Origin: Desulfobacterales bacterium
GTDB taxonomy: Bacteria; Desulfobacterota; Desulfobacteria; Desulfobacterales; Desulfosalsimonadaceae
Assembly (NCBI GenBank): GCA_007135795.1
Contig: SLIE01000260.1
Location: forward strand, 1 to 6,110
Direction of reading: 5' to 3'
DNA length: 6,110 nucleotides
The notes under the pieces were generated by a model that did no database searches, had not been told where the DNA came from, and saw only the letters and a list, made by a program, of their open reading frames with translations. Shown in pieces: positions 1 to 4,968 of the stretch. Each line of letters opens with the position of its first letter. Within the stretch, counting starts at the first letter, position 1. The translations under genes were made by a program, and so were the position numbers.

Positions 1-487
1 TCTCCCTTCTTTCGGCCAACTCATTCAAAAAGGCATCCTGTCGGCTTTTTTTTTTCGTGATAAAACCGATAAAACAAAACATATCCGAAGGCATGGCGGA
101 CGCACTAAGAGCGGTTATCGCCGCGGATACGCCGGGAATGGGAACAACTTTTATACCTGCGGCAATGGCTTGTTTAACGATGCGATATCCAGGGTCGGAC
201 ACGGAAGGGGTTCCGGCATTGGAAACCAGGGCGACGCTCTCCCCGGACAACAACCTTTCAACAAGCTGCCGGGCACGCATGGTTTCATTATGCTCGTGAC
301 AGGATAACAATTTTGTGGTGATATTAAAAAAAGATAGCAACCGTGCGGTATGACGTGTATCTTCCGCAGCTATCAAATCGACGCTTTCAAGAATACCAAC
401 CGCCCGGAAGGTCATGTCATGGAGGTTGCCGATAGGGGTGGCAACAACATAGAGGGTACTTTTTTCTGCTCTGTTTTTTTCATCCAT
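1..487 (-). CDS. rsmI: 16S rRNA (cytidine1402-2'-O)-methyltransferase RsmI, N-terminal part (3' end beyond window)
   Basis: RsmI uses SAM to methylate the ribose of C1402 in the decoding centre of 16S rRNA; it belongs to the tetrapyrrole-methylase fold. The 162 visible residues carry the family motifs in order: YVVATPIGNL (13-22), AAEDTRHT (40-47), CHEHNE (63-68), ALVSNAGTPSVSDPGY (86-101), PIPGVSAAITALSASAMPSD (116-135) and FIGFITKKKS (139-148). In E. coli the fourth motif reads SDAGTP and the last GFLP, so both differ slightly here. The ATG at 487 is chosen because it gives the motif frame; a second ATG at 483 is out of frame. The start overlaps the yraN stop by 8 nt and no good Shine-Dalgarno precedes it, so translation is probably coupled to yraN. 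A run of ten A residues (coding strand; 46-55) encodes the lysines at 145-147. The frame stays open to the window edge, and about 110-120 C-terminal residues are missing. Identification is firm. Confidence 0.95.
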   Translation of the reverse strand, partial: MDEKNRAEKSTLYVVATPIGNLHDMTFRAVGILESVDLIAAEDTRHTARLLSFFNITTKLLSCHEHNETMRARQLVERLLSGESVALVSNAGTPSVSDPGYRIVKQAIAAGIKVVPIPGVSAAITALSASAMPSDMFCFIGFITKKKSRQDAFLNELAERRE

Positions 488-857
488 AAGCAAGATCAAA
501 CGCGTTCTGAATCAATTCAATGTGATCTTCAGGTCCGCTTTCATGAGAATTTATCGCGACCACGTCAAAACGGGCCTTCTGACCGGTCCCGCCATTAGAC
601 TTAAGGTAACCGAGTGCCACCATTGAAATTTTACGCTGCTTTGACTTACTGACAGAAGCTCTGGCAGAGCCGAATCTGTTTGATCGACGGGATTTCACTT
701 CAATGAAAACGATTACGTCCCCGTCCCTGGCGATAATGTCAATTTCCCCAAGACGATTTTTATAATTGGTTTCAATAATTCTATACCCCCTGCTGACGAT
801 ATACCCCACAGCCAGGTTTTCACCAAAACCACCGTATTTCTGGCGCTCATGGGGCAT
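480..857 (-). CDS. yraN: YraN family protein (UPF0102), putative restriction-endonuclease-like nuclease fold
   Basis: This is a 125-residue protein of the usual length for the UPF0102/YraN family, which is predicted to adopt a PD-(D/E)XK-type nuclease fold. Its cellular role is not well established. The sequence shows the family core: GE near the N terminus (G12-E13), GYRIIETN (24-31), LGEIDIIARDGD (36-47), VFIEVKSRRS (50-59), RFGSA (61-65) and RFDVVAI (96-102). E13, E38, D40, E53 and K55 line up with the acidic/lysine positions expected of such a fold, so the active-site residues look intact. The ATG at 857 is supported by AAGGT about 8 nt upstream. It lies 125 nt downstream of rnhB and overlaps rsmI by 8 nt, the common rnhB-yraN-rsmI arrangement. 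Family membership is secure; biochemical function is inferred from fold only. Confidence 0.94.
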   Translation of the reverse strand: MPHERQKYGGFGENLAVGYIVSRGYRIIETNYKNRLGEIDIIARDGDVIVFIEVKSRRSNRFGSARASVSKSKQRKISMVALGYLKSNGGTGQKARFDVVAINSHESGPEDHIELIQNAFDLAYG

Positions 858-982
858 GTAACAGACCTTATCAGGTTTAGGGAATCAGTTGCCAAAAAGC
901 GATCGAGACACCATCACTCAAACAATGCAAAGCAAGTCTTGCTTTCACAGGTACTTCCCCTCAATATATAGGACCAGGCATT
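858..982 (-). other. rnhB-yraN intergenic region with small hairpin and possible mini-ORF
   Basis: The 125-nt gap contains a 7-bp perfect inverted repeat, AAAGCAA (929-935) and TTGCTTT (939-945), with a 3-nt loop. It is AT-rich and no clear U-tract follows, so it is a weak terminator candidate at best. A 23-codon minus-strand ORF (877-948) begins with GTG behind GAGGGG at 8-nt spacing. I could not support it as a real gene and list it as a finding instead. The yraN ribosome binding site (AAGG) is at the low-coordinate end of the gap. Confidence 0.35.
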
Positions 983-1669
983 TTAGAGAGGATCATGAGG
1001 AAACAGATTTTGCTGTTTGAACATTTCCCCTCCCGCACCCTTGAAACTGCGGCGATGTATGGGACAGCACCCAAACTGCGCAATAGCCGCAAGGTGAGCC
1101 TTTGTTGCATACCCTTTATGCGAGGGAAAGCCGAATTCCGGATAATCAAGGTGATATCCGGTCATTATGCTATCCCGAGTCACCTTGGCAACAATAGAGG
1201 CCGCGGAAATGGATATACTTTTTGCATCGCCGCCCACGATGGTTTTTTGCTTCAGATTTTCCGGACAGTGGTTGAACCTGCATGGCGCGATCAAAACATT
1301 TCCATCAACAAGAAGCAAATCCGGCAATGGATTGAGATTTTCAACTGCCATTGCCATGGCGGTCAGTGAAGCCTGCAAAATATTGATCCGGTCAATTTCA
1401 ACCGGATCCACAATTCCGATGCCTATACTAAGGGCACATCGGTATATTTCCTCATATAACAGGCTTCGTTTCAGGGGTGTCAACTGCTTTGAATCTGTTA
1501 CACCGGCAACGGAAAAATCCGCCGGCAGAATAACAGCCGCGGAAACAACCGGTCCCGCAAGTGGACCCCGCCCTGCTTCGTCCACTCCGGCAATCATCGA
1601 AAACCCTTCACTTACCCCCATTGCCTCATATTCCCACATAGATTGAGCCAACTCATACATATCGGCCAT
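983..1669 (-). CDS. rnhB: Ribonuclease HII
   Basis: RNase HII cleaves the RNA strand of RNA-DNA hybrids and removes single ribonucleotides misincorporated in DNA; it is cytosolic and metal dependent. Residues here are counted from an in-frame TTG at 1678. Family motifs are IAGVDEAGRGPLAGPVVSAA (29-48), TDSKQL (61-66), LLVDGN (122-127), GGDAKSISISAASIVAKVTRD (149-169, with its key residues GGD and TRD), FGFPSHKGYAT and CPIHRRSF near the C terminus. The acidic residues D33, E34, D125 and D169 fit the DEDD active site. The start is uncertain: TTG 1678, ATG 1669 (GGA 9 nt upstream, used here), ATG 1660, ATG 1639, or ATG 1597 just before the first motif, which has the best Shine-Dalgarno (GAAGGG). 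Residues 14-28 resemble the usual family lead-in, arguing for one of the longer forms. It sits about 280 nt downstream of rplS and 125 nt before yraN. Confidence 0.95.
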   Translation of the reverse strand: MADMYELAQSMWEYEAMGVSEGFSMIAGVDEAGRGPLAGPVVSAAVILPADFSVAGVTDSKQLTPLKRSLLYEEIYRCALSIGIGIVDPVEIDRINILQASLTAMAMAVENLNPLPDLLLVDGNVLIAPCRFNHCPENLKQKTIVGGDAKSISISAASIVAKVTRDSIMTGYHLDYPEFGFPSHKGYATKAHLAAIAQFGCCPIHRRSFKGAGGEMFKQQNLFPHDPL

Positions 1670-1712
1670 ATGGATCAATCCATCACAGCGAGAGGTTTGG
1701 TGGTCTTGATTA

Positions 1713-1755
1713 GAGATCCCCGCAAATCACTTTTGAAGTGATTTGCGGGGATCTC
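1713..1755. repeat. Perfect 20-bp inverted repeat with 3-nt loop upstream of rnhB
   Basis: Arms at 1713-1732 and 1736-1755 are exactly complementary over 20 bp, with loop TTG at 1733-1735. The stem has the GC-rich core GATCCCCGC near its base and an AT-richer top. On neither strand does a run of T follow, so it does not look like a standard intrinsic terminator. Possible roles are a U-tract-independent 3' end for the rplS transcript, a 5'-UTR stem of the rnhB transcript, a protein-binding palindrome, or one copy of a dispersed palindromic repeat. The pairing itself is certain; the role is unknown. Confidence 0.85.
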
Positions 1756-1766
1756 GCTAACACATG

Positions 1767-1797
1767 AATATAAGTAAAAAAAGGGTTACTGTGGCAA
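1767..1797 (-). promoter_or_regulatory. Candidate sigma70-like promoter toward rnhB-yraN-rsmI
   Basis: Read on the minus strand, TTGCCA (1792-1797; five of six to TTGACA) is followed after 19 bp by TATATT (1767-1772; five of six to TATAAT). A shifted TTATAT gives 18-bp spacing but a poorer match. Spacing is a little long. Predicted transcription would begin near 1758-1760, immediately before the 20-bp hairpin. It lies in the longest non-coding gap of the window, where a new transcription unit would be expected. This is a consensus match only. Confidence 0.35.
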
Positions 1798-1948
1798 GTG
1801 AATAGAAAAATAAACTTGCTGATGTCACAATAAATTCAGTCTACACGCCTCACCTGGAAACTGAAAATCAACTCGTTTGTCTCTTATTTGGCCAGGCGTC
1901 GATATGCTTTGTCCTGCTCTCCAGCAACCTGTTTCAAATTTTTTTCAC

Positions 1949-2293
1949 TTATTTCCCACGAAGTTTCATACGTGCTGCTTTTTCTTTGAGACCGCGCAAA
2001 TAGTAAATCTTTGAGCGTCTCACGCTGCCTTTTTCAAGGACCTCGATTTTATCGATCGCCGGCGAATTGGTAGGGAAAACCCGCTCCACGCCAATTCCGT
2101 AGGAAACCTTGCGCACAGTGAATGTCGCATTGGTCATGCCGTTTTTCTTTCGTATGACAACTCCCTGAAAGACCTGTACACGTTCTTTTTCACCTTCCCG
2201 GATCCGCACATGAACTTTTACACGATCACCGGGTGAAAATTCTTCCAGGTCCAAACGAAGATGCTCTCTTTCAATCTGTTTGATAATGTCCAT
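1949..2293 (-). CDS. rplS: 50S ribosomal protein bL19
   Basis: bL19 is a structural protein of the large subunit located near the 30S interface. The 114-residue product matches the family in length and sequence: [20 protein letters not shown] (19-38), [14 protein letters not shown] (39-52), [17 protein letters not shown] (58-74) and the basic tail [20 protein letters not shown] (91-110). The ATG at 2293 is preceded by GAGAGG with 5-nt spacing. It follows the SPOUT methyltransferase gene after 93 nt and is the last gene of the ffh-to-rplS cluster before a 270-280 nt gap. No odd residues seen. Confidence 0.98.
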   Translation of the reverse strand: MDIIKQIEREHLRLDLEEFSPGDRVKVHVRIREGEKERVQVFQGVVIRKKNGMTNATFTVRKVSYGIGVERVFPTNSPAIDKIEVLEKGSVRRSKIYYLRGLKEKAARMKLRGK

Positions 2294-2386
2294 AATAACC
2301 TCTCAAATGTTAAGACGGCTCCGTCGATCCAAAACACGACCGAAATCCGTTTGCACTATGTGATAAAATCGATAAATTTTCTTATT
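2294..2386 (-). other. Leader region upstream of rplS
   Basis: The 93-nt gap between the SPOUT methyltransferase gene and rplS holds a compact palindrome, GACGG/CCGTC (2314-2325), about 20 nt upstream of the rplS start codon, followed by the GAGAGG ribosome binding site. An AT-rich stretch next to the upstream gene includes TTGAAA followed 19 bp later by TATCAC, a poor internal promoter candidate. Autoregulatory leaders upstream of rplS are known in some bacteria, but I cannot match this sequence to any of them. Confidence 0.3.
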
Positions 2387-3076
2387 TCAAGCCGAAGCAT
2401 CACCCAGTATCCTGTCCATCATTATAGCGGCCGCAGACCTGACCGAAAGATGATTATATGCGGACCCTTCGCAAATGGGCGACAAAATATAATGCGCGTG
2501 GTCGAGCACTTCATCCGCCAATCCCCAGGCCGTGCCCAGCACAAGCAAATAGACATAATGTTTATTTGCAGGCGCCGCAAGGATCTCTTTAAATTCATTG
2601 AATCCGGTAGAACGCCCGCTATTAACAGCGCTGGTGGCAACGATTTTTACCTTCGTTTTCCCATGGCTTTCAATATCAGCAACAACTTCTCCGATATCTG
2701 CCACAACCCTTACCAGGTCAAACGCTTTTCCCCTGTCGGGGTTATAACTCGCCCCTGCGCCTTGCTGCCAATGCGACATGATCTTTTCAGCCAGCGACTT
2801 CTGGTCCTTCAGTGGCGTTACAACATAAAATCTTTCGATATCGTACGTTTTCGCAGTCCTGGCAATATCATGAAGATCCAGATTGGTTATGGCGGAAGCA
2901 ATGGTTTCTCCCTTTCTCCCTTTAACCGGATAATGTACCAGGGCAAGACGGATCATACTTTTCGGGCCGGATTTTACATCCCTTTCCACTGCACCCGAAA
3001 TGTCCGTGTTTCCCACCTCAACATCGTAAGGTGTACCATTAATCGCTTCGCGATTCACGCATTTTCCACTGCTCAC
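2387..3076 (-). CDS. Tm1570-like SPOUT RNA methyltransferase (Methyltrn_RNA_4 family)
   Basis: This is a predicted SAM-dependent RNA methyltransferase of the SPOUT class, of the family typified by Thermotoga Tm1570 (Pfam Methyltrn_RNA_4). The domain covers residues 41-226 of 229. It opens with [11 protein letters not shown] (41-51), continues with [15 protein letters not shown] (64-78), FYVVTPL (83-89) and YNPDR (111-115), and ends with the trefoil-knot SAM site: [14 protein letters not shown] (177-190), ILSPICEG (197-204) and [19 protein letters not shown] (207-225). Residues 1-40 are an extra polar leader with no recognised motif. The GTG at 3076 overlaps the trmD TGA in a GTGA junction, with GGGG just upstream, which supports the long form; ATG 2956 would give the bare domain but lacks a good Shine-Dalgarno. 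Position next to trmD and the reported existence of TrmD-Tm1570 fusions point to tRNA as substrate. The exact nucleotide modified is not shown by the sequence. Confidence 0.92.
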   Translation of the reverse strand: MSSGKCVNREAINGTPYDVEVGNTDISGAVERDVKSGPKSMIRLALVHYPVKGRKGETIASAITNLDLHDIARTAKTYDIERFYVVTPLKDQKSLAEKIMSHWQQGAGASYNPDRGKAFDLVRVVADIGEVVADIESHGKTKVKIVATSAVNSGRSTGFNEFKEILAAPANKHYVYLLVLGTAWGLADEVLDHAHYILSPICEGSAYNHLSVRSAAAIMMDRILGDASA

Positions 3077-3828
3077 GAATTATCCCCGATAAGCGTTTCG
3101 AGATACCGCTGCCATTTTTGCAATATCTGTTTTTCCTGCTCTGAAAAATGACGCTCCAGCATAAGATCCGGTCGCTTTAAAAAGGTTCGGATGAGGGCAG
3201 ACTCTGTTCGCCAATCTTCAATATTTTCATGATGCCCGGAAAGGAGCACCTCCGGGACGGATTTTCCTTCAAACACATCGGGTCGTGTATAATGGGCGTG
3301 TTCGAGCAACCCATCGGAAAACGAATCAGATGCAGATGAATTCTCATTCCCGAGGACTCCCGGTACCAATCGGATAACCGCATCCATTACAACCATGGCG
3401 GCAAGCTCTCCGCCGGTCAGGACATAATCACCAATGGAAAGCTCATCATCGATATAATTTTCATAAACCCGTTCGTCAACCCCTTCATAGCGTCCGCATA
3501 CAAAAACAATATCCCTGAAAGATGCGAGCGCTTGTGCTTCAGACTGATCAAAGCGTCTTCCCTGGGGAGACATCAGTATGGTTTTGCCTTCGGGGTTGAT
3601 ATCTTTTGCCGCTTTAATAGCCGCGGCAAGCGGCTCCGGTTTCATTACCATTCCCGAACCGCCGCCATAAGGCCGATCATCTGTAACCCGGTGCCGGCCC
3701 TCCGCAAAATCCCGGATATCGACGGCACCAAACCTTAAGCAACCACTTTCAATGGCGCGCCGAATAATGCCATGGGAAGCAAAATCGTCAAACATACCGG
3801 GAAAGATCGTTAAAACCGAAAAATTCAT
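3073..3828 (-). CDS. trmD: tRNA (guanine37-N1)-methyltransferase
   Basis: TrmD transfers a methyl group from SAM to N1 of G37 next to the anticodon, preventing +1 frameshifting; it works as a homodimer. The 251-residue product is normal length. It starts [13 protein letters not shown] and shows the conserved [17 protein letters not shown] (50-66), the deep knot that binds SAM with [10 protein letters not shown] (111-120) and [11 protein letters not shown] (131-141), IRLVPGVLG (152-160), and the [16 protein letters not shown] segment (168-183). D168 matches the catalytic Asp169 of E. coli. The reading frame is open further upstream to 3954, but that stretch overlaps rimM and precedes the universal [10 protein letters not shown] start. 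ATG 3828 follows AAGGGG, which itself includes the A of the rimM stop codon. Gap to rimM is 7 nt. The stop overlaps the next gene by 4 nt. Confidence 0.98.
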   Translation of the reverse strand: MNFSVLTIFPGMFDDFASHGIIRRAIESGCLRFGAVDIRDFAEGRHRVTDDRPYGGGSGMVMKPEPLAAAIKAAKDINPEGKTILMSPQGRRFDQSEAQALASFRDIVFVCGRYEGVDERVYENYIDDELSIGDYVLTGGELAAMVVMDAVIRLVPGVLGNENSSASDSFSDGLLEHAHYTRPDVFEGKSVPEVLLSGHHENIEDWRTESALIRTFLKRPDLMLERHFSEQEKQILQKWQRYLETLIGDNS

Positions 3829-3835
3829 CTTCCCC

Positions 3836-4345
3836 TTATAACCCTTCCGGCAAATCAACCACCACGCGCCCATTCTCGGGATTGATTTCAATAACGACGG
3901 ATTCAATAAACGGTACGAGCGTCTCGCCATCGTCGTTTGAAACCACGAACACATCGTTGCTGCCTGTATCGATCATGGCCGTCACACGACCGACGTAAAG
4001 CTCATCGACACTGTAAACATCCAATCCGATCAAATCGCACCAGTACCAGGTATCGGAATCGGTTTCCGGAAGTGCCGACCGGGGAATGAACAAACGGGCG
4101 CCCACCACTTCTTCCGCTGCGTTTCGGTCTTCGATTTCTTCAAACCGGACCCGGAGAATGTTCTTATGGGGTTTTGCCGTAACAACGGTGTAATGTGTAT
4201 ATCCCCCCCCTTTTTCCAGAAGCATCACCTGGCGGCCGGGATGAAAATGCATCAGATCCTCGGCCATTCTAAAAATCTTCACTTCACCTGTGACACCGAA
4301 AGCACCGGTGATTTTACCAATTTGCAGAAGTTGATCCGGATCCAT
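3836..4345 (-). CDS. rimM: Ribosome maturation factor RimM
   Basis: RimM assists maturation of the 30S head region through contact with uS19. The 169-residue product has the expected two parts: an N-terminal RimM beta-barrel with [20 protein letters not shown] (6-25) and [20 protein letters not shown] (65-84), and a C-terminal PRC-barrel starting at [14 protein letters not shown] (99-112) and ending with [20 protein letters not shown] (144-163) and DLPEGL. The WYWCDLIGL segment corresponds to the family's YYWxDLIG. ATG 4345 is 9 nt after the khpA stop. Its only Shine-Dalgarno-like element is GGGG very close to the start, so reinitiation after khpA is likely. Gene order khpA-rimM-trmD is standard. 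Confidence 0.97.
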   Translation of the reverse strand: MDPDQLLQIGKITGAFGVTGEVKIFRMAEDLMHFHPGRQVMLLEKGGGYTHYTVVTAKPHKNILRVRFEEIEDRNAAEEVVGARLFIPRSALPETDSDTWYWCDLIGLDVYSVDELYVGRVTAMIDTGSNDVFVVSNDDGETLVPFIESVVIEINPENGRVVVDLPEGL

Positions 4346-4354
4346 TATCCCCGA

Positions 4355-4588
4355 TTACTCTTCAACGATTTCAAGCACGGTACGTTTTTTGATCTTTGCG
4401 GACGCGGCATTCAATATGGTCCGCATTGCCCTGGCGGTACGTCCTTGTTTCCCGATTACTTTTCCCAGATCTTCTTTTGCCACTTTGAGTTCAAGTACGG
4501 ATGTTTGTTCTCCTTCAACTTCCCTGACCGTCACTTCATCCGGATTGTCCACGAGCGCCTTTGCAATATAAGTGATCAGCTCTTTCAT
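4355..4588 (-). CDS. khpA: KH-domain RNA-binding protein KhpA (YlqC/UPF0109 family)
   Basis: This is a 77-residue protein made of essentially one KH domain. Members of this family bind RNA, and in Firmicutes the homologue pairs with KhpB and affects cell division and small-RNA biology; the role in Desulfobacterota is not established. The sequence [19 protein letters not shown] (1-19) and [20 protein letters not shown] (31-50), with the RNA-binding GxxG loop GKQG at 46-49, is diagnostic, followed by [20 protein letters not shown] (51-70). The frame is open upstream to 4777, but ATG 4588 has a strong Shine-Dalgarno (AAAGGAGA), matches the family start and gives the usual length. It lies 98 nt downstream of rpsP and 9 nt before rimM. 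Confidence 0.97.
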   Translation of the reverse strand: MKELITYIAKALVDNPDEVTVREVEGEQTSVLELKVAKEDLGKVIGKQGRTARAMRTILNAASAKIKKRTVLEIVEE

Positions 4589-4686
4589 AGATACATCTCC
4601 TTTAAATGGCTGAGGGAATCTCGGATCAAATCCGAAGTCAAAAACAATCGCGCATCGTTTATCAACATGCATGGCAAAATGCCCGG
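4589..4686 (-). other. rpsP-khpA intercistronic region with two short hairpins
   Basis: The 98-nt gap contains GGCA/TGCC with an AAA/TTT loop (4673-4683), three nucleotides after the rpsP stop, and TCGGAT/ATCCGA with a 3-nt loop (4621-4635) about 30 nt before the khpA start. Neither is followed by a U-tract, so read-through is expected. They could serve as processing or stability elements that set different levels of bS16 and the downstream maturation factors. The khpA ribosome binding site lies at the low-coordinate end. Confidence 0.3.
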
Positions 4687-4950
4687 TTACGCAGAAGGCT
4701 CTTCCGTCTTTCCGAAACCTTCCTTTTTGAGCAGACTGTTCACCGTGGGCGTCGGAATGGCACCCTGGCCTATCCAATGAGCGATCCGGTCGTTTTTCAA
4801 CGTAATCTGCACCGGTTCCACCATGGGATTATAAGTGCCAACTTTTTCAAGATACCGGCCGTCACGGGGGTATTCGCTGTCCGCAACCACGATCCTGTAA
4901 AAGGGTTTTTTCTTAGCGCCGTGCCTGGCCAATCTGATTTTAACTGACAT
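4687..4950 (-). CDS. rpsP: 30S ribosomal protein bS16
   Basis: bS16 is an early-binding small-subunit protein important for 30S assembly. The 87-residue product has the invariant start [20 protein letters not shown] (1-20), then [20 protein letters not shown] (21-40), NPMVEP (41-46) and [20 protein letters not shown] (59-78). The ATG at 4950 is preceded by AAGGAG about 10 nt upstream. It follows ffh after 18 nt, in the common ffh-rpsP arrangement, so the two are almost certainly co-transcribed. Nothing unusual in length or residues. Confidence 0.98.
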   Translation of the reverse strand: MSVKIRLARHGAKKKPFYRIVVADSEYPRDGRYLEKVGTYNPMVEPVQITLKNDRIAHWIGQGAIPTPTVNSLLKKEGFGKTEEPSA

Positions 4951-4968
4951 GAATCGATCTCTCCTTGT

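Noticed and set aside
57..598. Two plus-strand open frames of about 80 codons opposite rsmI
   Set aside because: They are antisense to RsmI motif regions and have no family resemblance.
1167..1646. 159-codon plus-strand open frame opposite rnhB
   Set aside because: Antisense to RNase HII catalytic motifs and without recognisable protein features.
1884..1948. Coding-looking out-of-frame tail after rplS (reads ...NLKQVAGEQDKAYRRLAK then TAA), possibly a frameshifted extension
   Set aside because: bL19 already ends at its normal length. The frame has no ATG or GTG start, only a late TTG, and the A7 run lies after the rplS stop, so no simple slip would join them.
1756..1948. Intrinsic terminator for rplS using the T7 run (1776-1782) with the GCAAGT/ACTTGC pair (about 1794-1819)
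   Set aside because: The stem is only 6 bp around a 14-nt loop, and the T-run is more than 10 nt away, so it does not meet the layout of an intrinsic terminator.
2261..3151. 296-codon open frame on the plus strand opposite rplS start and the SPOUT methyltransferase gene
   Set aside because: It is antisense to two firmly identified genes, its translation has no recognisable domain, and it has no sign of its own conserved start context. It is a codon-bias shadow.
3829..3954. Upstream in-frame extension of TrmD (would give 293 residues)
   Set aside because: It lies almost entirely inside rimM and precedes the universal TrmD start [10 protein letters not shown], which has its own AAGGGG site.
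4589..4777. Upstream in-frame extension of the KH protein (would give 140 residues)
   Set aside because: It overlaps rpsP, lacks similarity to the family, and the internal ATG 4588 has a strong Shine-Dalgarno and the exact family start.
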